Positions 1 through 7,036 of a DNA stretch of 12,677 bases are shown piece after piece. Every line of letters starts with the position of its first letter. The stretch's first letter is position 1. Location of the stretch: contig CAAGJI010000039.1 in the NCBI GenBank assembly GCA_900770195.1, forward strand, positions 1-12,677, written 5' to 3'. The notes under the pieces are model-generated. The model made no database searches and was not told the origin of the DNA. It saw only the letters and a program-made list of their open reading frames with translations. Source of the stretch: Oscillospiraceae bacterium. Lineage in GTDB: Bacteria > Bacillota > Clostridia > Oscillospirales > Ruminococcaceae. A program made the translations under genes and the position numbers.

Positions 1-10
1 AAGTGACTGG
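1..10. repeat. Window-terminal direct decamer (left copy)
   Basis: The first ten bases, AAGTGACTGG, are identical to the last ten bases of the window (12668-12677). The match could extend outside the window on either side. It may be a circular-contig overlap, a duplication flanking an island, or chance. Confidence 0.5.
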
Positions 11-62
11 TTTAAACCTCTCAGTCAGCTAAAGCTGACAGCTCTCCTTAAAAGGAGAGCCT
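11..62. repeat. Modular palindromic repeat, copy R0
   Basis: Two consecutive palindromes are visible: GTCAGCT-AA-AGCTGAC, then GCTCTCCT-TAAA-AGGAGAGC. The frame sequence CCTCTCAGTC...GACAGCTCTCC is shared with other intergenic copies, for example 1076-1125. It lies upstream of speD and may be a terminator or a REP/MITE-like element. No coding capacity is seen. Confidence 0.7.
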
Positions 63-102
63 TATATTCTACATTTTTTCATAAAACAAATAAATATTTT
101 TA

Positions 103-119
103 AAAATTGATTTCCGTGT
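103..119. repeat. 17 bp inverted repeat near the window ends (left arm)
   Basis: AAAATTGATTTCCGTGT here is the exact reverse complement of 12559-12575. Both arms sit next to a copy of the palindromic repeat family (R0 here, R5 at the right end), so this could be a further module of that family. It lies in the speD leader, but I see no good -10 box at the right distance to call it part of a promoter. Confidence 0.65.
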
Positions 120-154
120 GTTTTGGAATTTTTGAATAAAAGGGAGATTAAAAA

Positions 155-955
155 TTGGAAGATAAAATCCATCTCTATGGTTTTAATAACCTTACAAAAA
201 CTTTGAGTTTTAATATTTATGATGTATGCTATGCAAAATCAGAACGTGAAAAACGTGATTATATTCAATATATAGACCAGCAGTATAATTCAGAAAGACT
301 TACAAAAATACTTTGCGATGTTACAAAAATGATAGGTGCAACTGTTTTAAATATTTCAAAACAGGATTATGAACCGCAGGGTGCATCTGTAAACGTTTTA
401 ATTGCCGAAGGAAATATTGAAAAAACAGAAATAGACCCTTCATGTAATCAGGGAAAATTTTTCTATTGCGGTTCAGATGTTCACGCACACCTTGATAAAA
501 GCCATGTTACAGTTCATACATTTCCCGAATTTCACCCTGACAACGATATTTCAACTTTTCGTGTTGATATTGATGTTTCAACATGCGGTGAAATTTCCCC
601 GCTTAATGCACTTGATTATCTTATCGGAAGTTTCGATTCTGATATTATCACAATAGATTACAGAGTTCGTGGATTTACACGTGATGTGAATGGAAAAAAA
701 TGTTTTATGGACCATTCTATCACGTCTATTCAGGATTATATAAAAGCTGAAACTTTAAGGCTTTATGATGCTGTTGATATAAATGTTTATCAGTCAAATC
801 TTTTTCATACGAATATGCTTATCAAGGATATTGTTTTGCAGAATTATCTTTTTAAAACTGATGTTTATGAACTTTCTCCTCAGGTTCGTCTTGATATAAC
901 AAATCGATTAAGACGTGAAATGATTGAAATTTTCAGCGGCAGAAACATTTATTAA
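155..955 (+). CDS. speD: S-adenosylmethionine decarboxylase proenzyme, class 1A
   Basis: Decarboxylates S-adenosylmethionine to supply the aminopropyl donor used by spermidine synthase; it acts in the cytoplasm with a pyruvoyl cofactor made by self-cleavage. The 266 residues match the E. coli-type class 1A length (about 264) rather than the ~125-residue SpeH of Bacillus. HLDKSHVTVHTFPE at 112-125 holds the self-cleavage site, with Ser116 expected to become the pyruvoyl group. STCGEISPLNALD carries the expected catalytic Cys144. The start is TTG, 7 nt after GGGAGA (142-147); it is needed because the conserved N-terminus (LYGFNNLTKTLSFNIYD, from residue 7) has no nearby ATG. Downstream are speA and speE on the same strand, giving a spermidine operon layout interrupted by repeat R1, which begins right after the stop. 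Identification is firm. Confidence 0.95.
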   Translation: MEDKIHLYGFNNLTKTLSFNIYDVCYAKSEREKRDYIQYIDQQYNSERLTKILCDVTKMIGATVLNISKQDYEPQGASVNVLIAEGNIEKTEIDPSCNQGKFFYCGSDVHAHLDKSHVTVHTFPEFHPDNDISTFRVDIDVSTCGEISPLNALDYLIGSFDSDIITIDYRVRGFTRDVNGKKCFMDHSITSIQDYIKAETLRLYDAVDINVYQSNLFHTNMLIKDIVLQNYLFKTDVYELSPQVRLDITNRLRREMIEIFSGRNIY

Positions 956-1243
956 TAATGAGGAATGAGGAAGCGGCGTGTCGCCGCAGCCAAGTCACCC
1001 CAATTTACTAAAAATGTAAGGGTAGTTTTATGGTTGAAGCCCCTGCCAGGGGCGATTTAGCTTTATGCATTTTGACCCCTCAGTCAAGCCTTGCGGCTTG
1101 ACAGCTCCCCTTAAAAGGAGAGCCTTTATAATTCGTAAATTTAATGAAACAGCCTCTCCTTTTAAGGAGAGGTGGCACAGCGTAGCTGTGACGGAGAGGT
1201 TTTAAATCCGTCAGTGACAGCTGACACATTAATTCCTCATTGT
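956..1243. repeat. Modular palindromic repeat R1 (MITE-like, ~285 bp)
   Basis: This element fills the whole speD-speA gap. Its ends are a perfect 10 bp inverted repeat, AATGAGGAAT (957-966) and ATTCCTCATT (1232-1241). Inside is a string of hairpins: GCGGCG-TGT-CGCCGC (973-987), CCCCTG-CC-AGGGG (about 1040-1052), GTCAAGCC-TTGC-GGCTTGAC (1083-1102), CTCCTTTTAAGGAG and CACAGC-GTA-GCTGTG near 1147-1189. Bases 962-1112 recur as a direct repeat at 3688-3838 with about 8 mismatches. No coding capacity or transposase is seen, and no clear target duplication. It may act as terminator or attenuator for the polyamine genes. Confidence 0.8.
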
Positions 1244-1269
1244 AAAAATATTGAAAGGCGAAATAAGAA

Positions 1270-2718
1270 TTGTATACACAGAATGATGCTCCGCTAATGG
1301 AGGCAATGGAAGAATATCTTCATAACAGAATAGTTCGTTTTGACGTTCCGGGTCATAAAGGCGGAAGAGGCACTCCCGAACTTACGGAATTTCTTGGTTC
1401 AAAATGTTTGAAACTGGATGTTAATTCAATGAAATGTCTTGACAATTTGTGTCACCCTGTTTCTGTTATAAAAGATGCACAGAAAATAGCTGCCGAGGCT
1501 TTCGGTGCCGAAAATGCATTTTTTGTAATCAACGGTGCAACGGGCGGTGTACAGGCTATGGTGATGTCTGTCTGCAAGAGAGGCGACAAGCTTATTATGC
1601 CGAGAAATGTTCACAGAAGTGCCATAAATGCCCTTGTAGTCAACGGAGCAGTTCCTGTTTATGTTGACCCTGATATTAATCACGAACTTGGTATACCGCT
1701 TGGTATGAAGCCTGAGGACGTTGAAAGGGCGATTGAAGATAATCCCGACGCAAAAGCAGTTCTTGTAAATAATCCGACATATTATGGTGTCTGTACCGAT
1801 CTTAAAAAAATAGTTGAAACAGCACACAAACACGGAATGTATGTTCTTGTTGATGAAGCACACGGAACACATTTTTATTTCGGTGACAATATGCCGATAA
1901 CAGCAATGGCGGCAGGTGCGGATTTTGCATCTGTTTCAATACATAAAACAGGCGGTTCACTTACACAAAGTGCAATACTTTTATGCGGAAAATCTGTTAA
2001 TGCGGATTATGTCAGACAGATACTTAATTTAACGCAGACAACAAGTGCATCATATCTTTTAATGGTTTCACTTGACATCGCAAGAAGAAATCTTGCCCTG
2101 AACGGCAGGGAAATTTACAAAGGTGTAACAGATTTCTGTTCATATGCAAGGCAGGAAATAAACAATATCGGCGGATATTATGCATATGGAAAAGAAATAA
2201 CAAATGGTACAAGCTGCTGCGATTTTGACCCGACAAAGCTTTCTGTTCATACAAGAGAAACAGGTCTTGCGGGTATTGAAGTATATGACATACTTCGTGA
2301 TGAGTATGATATACAGATAGAATTCGGCGATATAGGCAATATTCTTGCAATTATTGCACCGGGTGACAGAGCGTTGGAAGTTGAAAGACTTATTTCTGCA
2401 CTTCAGGAAATAAAGCGTCATTATGGAAAAGATACAATAGGTATGCTTGAAAATGAATATATCCCTCCGAAAGTTGTTATGCCGCCTCAGGAAGCATTTT
2501 ATGCACCTAAGGAAAGCGTTATGATAAAGGACGCAAAGGGCAGAATATGCAGTGAATTTGTTATGTGCTATCCTCCCGGAATACCTATCCTTGCACCCGG
2601 TGAAATGATTACAGATGATATAATACGTCATATTCTTTATTCAAAGGAAAAAGGCTGTTTTATGACAGGTACTCAGGATATGAATGTTGAAAAAATTCAG
2701 ACGGTTAAGGTTAATTAA
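1270..2718 (+). CDS. speA: Arginine/ornithine/lysine decarboxylase, PLP fold III (SpeA-like)
   Basis: PLP enzyme decarboxylating a basic amino acid, expected to make agmatine from arginine (the Bacillus SpeA role) or putrescine or cadaverine; the substrate cannot be read from sequence alone. The 482 residues match the short Bacillus-type subfamily (about 490), which lacks the N-terminal wing domain of the E. coli inducible enzymes. Key motifs are FDVPGHKGGRGTP (24-36), VDEAHGTH (194-201) with the PLP-binding Asp195, and SIHKTGGS (223-230) with Lys226 as Schiff-base lysine. The start is TTG, 9 nt after AAAGGCG; the next ATG (1297) has no Shine-Dalgarno and would remove family-typical N-terminal residues. 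It sits between speD and speE, so its product probably feeds SpeE. No agmatinase or agmatine deiminase lies nearby, so if it makes agmatine the next enzyme must be encoded elsewhere. Confidence 0.88.
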   Translation: MYTQNDAPLMEAMEEYLHNRIVRFDVPGHKGGRGTPELTEFLGSKCLKLDVNSMKCLDNLCHPVSVIKDAQKIAAEAFGAENAFFVINGATGGVQAMVMSVCKRGDKLIMPRNVHRSAINALVVNGAVPVYVDPDINHELGIPLGMKPEDVERAIEDNPDAKAVLVNNPTYYGVCTDLKKIVETAHKHGMYVLVDEAHGTHFYFGDNMPITAMAAGADFASVSIHKTGGSLTQSAILLCGKSVNADYVRQILNLTQTTSASYLLMVSLDIARRNLALNGREIYKGVTDFCSYARQEINNIGGYYAYGKEITNGTSCCDFDPTKLSVHTRETGLAGIEVYDILRDEYDIQIEFGDIGNILAIIAPGDRALEVERLISALQEIKRHYGKDTIGMLENEYIPPKVVMPPQEAFYAPKESVMIKDAKGRICSEFVMCYPPGIPILAPGEMITDDIIRHILYSKEKGCFMTGTQDMNVEKIQTVKVN

Positions 2719-2824
2719 AAATCAGAAATGGGAAATTAGGAATTGAGGTATCGCCTGCGGCGATTTCATATTAATGCCCCCTCAGGGAGGCATAAAATAA
2801 AAAAATCGAAAGGAAAAAAGAAAA
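2719..2824. repeat. Short repeat fragment with two hairpins in the speA-speE gap
   Basis: It begins after the speA stop with the family tip AATTAGGAATTGAGG. It then has ATCGCC-TGC-GGCGAT (2750-2764, perfect) and an imperfect hairpin at 2775-2792 (TGCC...GGCA arms). No T-run follows either hairpin, so they look more like repeat remnants or mRNA-processing structures than intrinsic terminators. The speE Shine-Dalgarno (GAAAGGAAAAAAG) ends the gap. Confidence 0.6.
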
Positions 2825-3688
2825 ATGCTTGATTTATGGTATACTGAAAATCATACGCCTGATGTCAGATTTTCGATAAGAGTAAAAGAACATCTTGTAA
2901 GCTGTAAAAGTGAATTTCAACAGATTGATGTTTTTGATTCTGACGAATACGGAAGATTTATGACACTTGATGGTCTTTTGATGGTGACTGAAAAAGATGA
3001 ATATGTTTATCACGAAATGATAACACATATACCGATGGCAACGAATCCTGAAATAAAAAATATTCTTGTTATCGGTGCAGGTGACGGCGGAACTGTTCGT
3101 GAACTCTGCCGATACAAAACAATTGAAAATATTGATATGGTTGAAATTGACAAGGCGGTTGTGGATATTTCAAGGGAATATATGCCGTTTACAGCTTGCA
3201 GTCTTGACGACCCGAGAGTTAATATTTATTATCAGGACGGACTTCGTTTTGTACGTCACAAGGAAGATGAATACGATCTTATAATTGTCGATTCGACAGA
3301 CCCATTCGGAGTTGGTGAATGTCTTTTCACGAAGGAATTTTACGGAAACTGTCACAATGCACTCAAAAAAGACGGCATACTTATAAATCAGCACGAAAGT
3401 GTGTTCTATAAACAGTATGCGGATTCAATGAAAAGAGCACACAGCAGAATAAAGGCATTTTTCAGCACAGCACTCTGTTATCAGACGCATATACCTTCAT
3501 ATCCGTCAGGACACTGGCTTTTCGGTTTTGCATCGGATGTTTTCGACCCTCGCAGAGATTTGAAAGCCGACTACTGGAACAGTCTTGGACTGAAAACAAA
3601 ATACTATAATACAACTCTTCACAAGGGCTGTTTTGCCATTCCGAATAATGTCCGTGATGCTTTAAGAGAAGAAGTCAGAGAGAATTAG
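2825..3688 (+). CDS. speE: Spermidine synthase (putrescine aminopropyltransferase)
   Basis: Transfers the aminopropyl group of decarboxylated AdoMet to putrescine, giving spermidine and methylthioadenosine, in the cytoplasm. The 287 residues are the normal length. An N-terminal beta domain carries LDGLLMVTEKDEYVYHEM (48-65), including the substrate-site Tyr62-His63-Glu64. The Rossmann-like domain has VIGAGDGGTVREL (82-94) for AdoMet binding and VEIDK (106-110). The catalytic loop is VDSTDP (155-160, Asp156 and Asp159). The ATG follows GAAAGGAAAAAAG. The stop codon TAG falls inside the AATTAGGAATGAGG tip of repeat R2, so the repeat defines the present C-terminus. Specificity for putrescine over agmatine or cadaverine is assumed from the family, not proven. 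Confidence 0.94.
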   Translation: MLDLWYTENHTPDVRFSIRVKEHLVSCKSEFQQIDVFDSDEYGRFMTLDGLLMVTEKDEYVYHEMITHIPMATNPEIKNILVIGAGDGGTVRELCRYKTIENIDMVEIDKAVVDISREYMPFTACSLDDPRVNIYYQDGLRFVRHKEDEYDLIIVDSTDPFGVGECLFTKEFYGNCHNALKKDGILINQHESVFYKQYADSMKRAHSRIKAFFSTALCYQTHIPSYPSGHWLFGFASDVFDPRRDLKADYWNSLGLKTKYYNTTLHKGCFAIPNNVRDALREEVREN

Positions 3689-3948
3689 GAATGAGGATGC
3701 GGCGTGTCGCCGCAGCCAAGTCACCCCAATTTACTAAAAATATAAGGGTAGTTTTATGGTTGAAGCCCCTGCCAGGGGCGATTTAGCTTTATGCGTTTCT
3801 ACCCCTCAGTCAATCCTTACGGCTTGCCAGCTCCCCTTTCAGGGGATCCTTGAAACAACCTTGCAAATTTAGTGAAAAAATCCCCATTTATAGCCTACCC
3901 TGAAAGGGGAGGGGGACCGCTGAAAGCGGTGGAGGGGTAAATACCGGA
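3685..3948. repeat. Modular palindromic repeat R2
   Basis: The left half (3688-3838) is a direct repeat of R1 (962-1112, about 8 mismatches). The right half (3800-3948) is an inverted, roughly 85% identical copy of R3 (6843-6999) by eye. Hairpins include GCGGCG-TGT-CGCCGC (3699-3713), the CCCCTG/CAGGGG pair near 3767-3779, and ACCGCT-GAA-AGCGGT near 3916-3930. It separates speE from the toxin-antitoxin pair and contains the speE stop codon at its left edge. No gene is seen in it. Confidence 0.8.
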
Positions 3949-3963
3949 AAGAATGAGAAATTA

Positions 3964-4257
3964 ATGAAACGATACAATCTTGAAAAATGCCTTGAAAACG
4001 AAATTAAAGAATTAGCTGAAAAAAATAGTATTAAAAAAGTAATTCTTTTTGGTTCACGTTCAAGGTGTAGTAATAATGAAAAAAGTGATATTGATCTTGC
4101 TGTAATGGGCGGTGATGTATTAAATTTTTCCTATGATGTTGAAGAAAAGACACATACTCTTCTTATGTTTGATATTGTTAATCTCGACAGGGGAATAACA
4201 AGTGAACTTCAGGAAGAAATTGAAAGAGATGGAGTTGTTATATATGAAAAAGTATGA
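3964..4257 (+). CDS. MNT-type nucleotidyltransferase, antitoxin of a HEPN/MNT pair
   Basis: A 97-residue minimal nucleotidyltransferase. It shows GS-X10-DXD exactly (Gly30-Ser31, then ten residues, Asp42-Ile43-Asp44), with Asp70 in MFDIVNLD a likely third metal ligand. In characterised HEPN/MNT systems (HI0073/HI0074 and MntA/HepT types) this protein transfers AMP to a tyrosine near the HEPN active site and silences the toxin. The gene overlaps the HEPN gene by 14 bp, the usual paired layout. The Shine-Dalgarno is weak (GGAAAG, rather far). It follows repeat R2 at once, suggesting the pair arrived with or next to the repeat. All expected catalytic residues are present, so it is probably active. 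Confidence 0.9.
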   Translation: MKRYNLEKCLENEIKELAEKNSIKKVILFGSRSRCSNNEKSDIDLAVMGGDVLNFSYDVEEKTHTLLMFDIVNLDRGITSELQEEIERDGVVIYEKV

Positions 4258-4639
4258 TAATTTCTCTAAGGCACTTAAAAATTTGAAAGAATGTTTGAAA
4301 GTAGAAGAACCATATTCTGTGGTTGAACAAACAGGAATTGTCGGACTTTTCCAAATATGTTTTGAACAGTCGTGGAAGCTTATGAAAGAAGTGCTTGAAA
4401 ATCACGGAAGATTTGCAGTCAGAACAGGTTCACCAAGAGAAATAATAAAAATTGCATATCAATGCGATATGATAAAGAATCAGAAAGCGTGGCTTGAAAT
4501 ACTTGAATCAAGGAATATTCTTGCCCATACTTACAGTGATGAACAGTCTTTGAATGTTATAAAAAGCATAAAATCGGATTATATTTCAGTTTTTGAAGAA
4601 TTGAAAAATGAACTCGATAAAAGATGGCTTGATATATAG
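4244..4639 (+). CDS. HEPN-domain protein, HI0074-like toxin/substrate-binding partner
   Basis: A 131-residue all-helical HEPN protein of the nucleotidyltransferase substrate-binding (HI0074) type. It carries RNILAHTY (90-97), which fits R-X4-H-X-Y: Arg90 and His95 would form the RNase site, and Tyr97 is the position modified by the MNT partner in studied systems. I chose ATG 4244 because GGAG lies 9 nt upstream (4231-4234) and the overlap with the MNT gene is then 14 bp; an in-frame ATG at 4202 would add 14 residues encoded inside the MNT gene. Expected role: RNase toxin kept silent by AMPylation, inferred from family. YwqG follows after 47 bp and may be co-transcribed. Confidence 0.87.
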   Translation: MKKYDNFSKALKNLKECLKVEEPYSVVEQTGIVGLFQICFEQSWKLMKEVLENHGRFAVRTGSPREIIKIAYQCDMIKNQKAWLEILESRNILAHTYSDEQSLNVIKSIKSDYISVFEELKNELDKRWLDI

Positions 4640-4686
4640 TCCTAATTAAAAATCAAAGTGAAAAAACAGTCAGAAAGGAAGTAAAA

Positions 4687-5550
4687 ATGGTATCGAAAGA
4701 AAAGCAGATTGAAGCAACCAAAAAAATATTAAAAGAAATAAAAGCTGAAACGATGACAGAATTTGTCGGAATAAGCATTGATCTGGAAAGAAAACCGAAT
4801 ATTTTTGAAAGCAAATTCGGCGGAGTTCCGTATATTGCAAAAGATGAAAAAGTTCCTGTTGATTCAAAAGGTGAACAGCTAAGACTTCTTGCACAGATAA
4901 ATTTTGGAGATATTTCAGAAATAACACCTGAATATTTCCCGAAAAAAGGACTTATTCAGTTCTGGGTGCTTGATGAGGATTTAATCGGACTGGATTTTGA
5001 TGAACCTACAAAACAGGATACTTTTAAGGTTATTTATAAAGAATATATTGATAAAACAGTTTCAGAAGATGACGTTCTTGCAAAGTTTAAAAATTCGGAA
5101 GATGACGAAGACAGCTTTTTCCCTGTTGAGGGAGAATTTGCTTTGAAGTTTGAGAAGAAAAATGCTCCGATGTATTCGTGGAGTTATGTTTTCGGTGAAC
5201 TTTTTGCGAAAAAATTCAATGCGATGTTCCCTGAAGAAGAGGAAATCGATTCGCAGTATGACCTTGATATTGAACTTGAAGACGTTGAGGGCATTGAAGA
5301 ATTTCAGGGAGATGATGATTCAGATCATCAGATAGGCGGTTACCCTTCATTTGCTCAGGAAGACCCGAGAGATGGATTTGCGGAATTTGAAGATTACGAC
5401 ACATTGCTTTTCCAGATGGATTCGGATATGAACGGCGACAATACTTTGGTAATGTGGGGAGATTGCGGTGTTGGAAACTTTTTTATCAACAAGGAAAAAC
5501 TAAAAAAATGCGATTTCAGCGATATTTTATATAACTGGGATTGCTGTTAA
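4687..5550 (+). CDS. YwqG-like DUF1963 protein
   Basis: A 287-residue soluble protein recognised as the YwqG/DUF1963 family, whose biochemical role is unknown to me. Typical family blocks are present in order: FGGVPYI (44-50), LRLLAQINFGDI (65-76), KGLIQFWV (87-94), HQIGGYPSFAQEDPR (214-228), then TLLFQMDSD (239-247) and MWGDCGVGNFFI (256-267). Acidic stretches lie in the middle (about 137-142 and 183-213). No signal peptide or membrane segment is seen. The Shine-Dalgarno is AAGGAAG. It starts 47 bp after the HEPN gene and ends 28 bp before the dehydrogenase gene, so the four are likely one transcript. The context does not reveal its job; a toxin-antitoxin or polyamine link would be guesswork. 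Confidence 0.82.
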   Translation: MVSKEKQIEATKKILKEIKAETMTEFVGISIDLERKPNIFESKFGGVPYIAKDEKVPVDSKGEQLRLLAQINFGDISEITPEYFPKKGLIQFWVLDEDLIGLDFDEPTKQDTFKVIYKEYIDKTVSEDDVLAKFKNSEDDEDSFFPVEGEFALKFEKKNAPMYSWSYVFGELFAKKFNAMFPEEEEIDSQYDLDIELEDVEGIEEFQGDDDSDHQIGGYPSFAQEDPRDGFAEFEDYDTLLFQMDSDMNGDNTLVMWGDCGVGNFFINKEKLKKCDFSDILYNWDCC

Positions 5551-5578
5551 TAAATAAAAGTAAAAAGGAGAAAAAAAT

Positions 5579-6781
5579 ATGTCAAGAGCTTTAATTATCG
5601 GTGCAGGCGGAGTTGCAGGAGTTGTAATTCATAAATGCTGTCAGAACAGCGAAGTTTTCACAGACATCTGCATTGCAAGCAGAACAAAATCAAAATGCGA
5701 TAAATTCAAAGAAGAATTACAGGATAAAACAAAAACGAACATAACAACAGCAAAAGTTGATGCGGATAATGTTGTGGAACTTGTTGCACTTATGAAAGAA
5801 TATAAACCTGACATCTGTATAAACGTTGCACTTCCTTATCAGGATTTGCATATTATGGACGCTTGTCTTGAATGCAAAGTTGACTATGTTGACACAGCAA
5901 ACTATGAACCTGAGGACACAGCAAAATTTGAATACAAATGGCAGTGGGCGTACAGAGAAAAGTTTGAAAAGGCAGGAATAACAGCACTTCTCGGAAGCGG
6001 TTTTGACCCTGGTGTAACAGGTGTATTTTGTGCATATGCACAGAAGCATTATTTTGATGAAATCAATTATATTGATATTCTGGACTGCAACGGAGGCGAC
6101 CACGGCTATCCTTTCGCAACAAACTTCAACCCTGAAATCAACATAAGAGAAGTATCTGCAAACGGAAGCTATATCGAAGACGGCAAATGGGTTGAAACAA
6201 AACCTATGGAAATAAAGAGAGTTTATAACTTTGATGAAGTGGGCGAAAAAGATATGTATCTTCTCCACCACGAAGAACTTGAATCACTTGCACTTAACAT
6301 CAAGGGAATAAAGAGAATAAGATTCTTTATGACATTCGGACAGAGTTATTTAACACACTTAAAGTGTCTTGAAAATGTTGGTATGACATCAATTGAACCT
6401 ATTATGTACGAGGGCAAAGAAATTGTTCCGCTTCAGTTTTTAAGAGCAGTTCTTCCTGACCCTGCATCACTTGGTCCAAGAACAGTAGGCAAGACAAATA
6501 TCGGCTGTATCTGTCAGGGTAAGAAAGACGGCAAGGACGTTAAATATTATGTATATAATGTTTGCGACCATCAGGAATGTTACAGAGAAGTTGGTTCACA
6601 GGCTGTTTCATATACAACAGGTGTACCTGCAATGATTGGTGCAATGATGATTTTAACAGGCAAATGGAAAAAGGCAGGGGTTTACAACATAGAAGAATTC
6701 GACCCTGACCCGTTTATGGAAGCACTCAACAAATGGGGACTCCCTTGGAAAGAAAACTTTAATCCTACACTTGTTGATTAA
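5579..6781 (+). CDS. Carboxy(nor)spermidine dehydrogenase (saccharopine dehydrogenase family)
   Basis: NADPH-dependent enzyme that condenses a diamine (putrescine here, giving carboxyspermidine; diaminopropane gives carboxynorspermidine) with aspartate beta-semialdehyde and reduces the imine. Its product is decarboxylated by NspC. The 400 residues match the family length. The Rossmann loop is IGAGGVAGVV (7-16), the saccharopine-reductase core shows LLGSGFDPGVTGVFCAYA (137-154), and a conserved-looking C-terminal block is GVPAMIGAMMI. The Shine-Dalgarno is a perfect AAGGAG. The partner nspC, commonly adjacent, is 1.3 kb away across an origin-like region and a phage-type gene. With no diaminobutyrate decarboxylase or aminotransferase nearby to make diaminopropane, carboxyspermidine is the likelier product. 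Confidence 0.88.
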   Translation: MSRALIIGAGGVAGVVIHKCCQNSEVFTDICIASRTKSKCDKFKEELQDKTKTNITTAKVDADNVVELVALMKEYKPDICINVALPYQDLHIMDACLECKVDYVDTANYEPEDTAKFEYKWQWAYREKFEKAGITALLGSGFDPGVTGVFCAYAQKHYFDEINYIDILDCNGGDHGYPFATNFNPEINIREVSANGSYIEDGKWVETKPMEIKRVYNFDEVGEKDMYLLHHEELESLALNIKGIKRIRFFMTFGQSYLTHLKCLENVGMTSIEPIMYEGKEIVPLQFLRAVLPDPASLGPRTVGKTNIGCICQGKKDGKDVKYYVYNVCDHQECYREVGSQAVSYTTGVPAMIGAMMILTGKWKKAGVYNIEEFDPDPFMEALNKWGLPWKENFNPTLVD

Positions 6782-6842
6782 TTAAGAACAATATGAAAAA
6801 TTGGAATATTCGGCTCGCCTTTAAGGTTTAACTCCCTCCATT

Positions 6843-6999
6843 TTCTGGTATTAACCCCTCCACCGTCTGACGACGGTCCCCCTCCCCTTTCAGGGGAGGC
6901 TATAAATGGGGATTTTTCATTAAACCTGCAAGGCTGTCTTCAAGGCTCTCCTGAAAGGGGAGCTGGCAAGCCGTAAGGCTTGACTGAGGGGTTTATACC
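6843..6999. repeat. Modular palindromic repeat R3, inverted relative to R2
   Basis: It is the reverse complement of 3800-3948 at about 85% identity by eye, keeping the order CCCCTCCACCG hairpin, CCCCTTTCAGGGG hairpin, TATAAATGGGG spacer, second hairpin, then GGCAAGCCGTAAGGCTTG and CTGAGGGG. The first stem reads ACCGTC-TGAC-GACGGT here but ACCGCT...AGCGGT in R2, so both arms changed together. It closes the block holding the MNT, HEPN, YwqG and dehydrogenase genes and lies 60 bp after the dehydrogenase stop. Confidence 0.8.
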
Positions 7000-7036
7000 A
7001 ATTATTTCAGATATAAATTTAATGTGAATTGATAAG

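Noticed and set aside
107..139. speD promoter using TTGATT (107-112) and GAATAA (134-139)
   Set aside because: The spacer is 21 bp and the -10 box is poor; the first box belongs to the 17 bp inverted repeat shared with the right end.
1098..1132. TTGACA ... TATAAT pair that looks like a promoter for speA
   Set aside because: The spacer is 23 bp, far too long, and is filled by the arms of a repeat hairpin; both boxes arise from the repeat family sequence.
1426..2631. Long - strand reading frames opposite speA (148 and 163 residues)
   Set aside because: Antisense shadows of a firmly identified gene, with low-complexity cysteine/phenylalanine-rich translations and no start signals.
4202..4243. 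Upstream ATG that would extend the HEPN protein by 14 residues
   Set aside because: It lies well inside the MNT gene without a good ribosome binding site, whereas ATG 4244 has GGAG at proper spacing.
5717..6271. 184-residue - strand reading frame opposite the dehydrogenase
   Set aside because: Antisense shadow without a ribosome binding site or recognisable domain.
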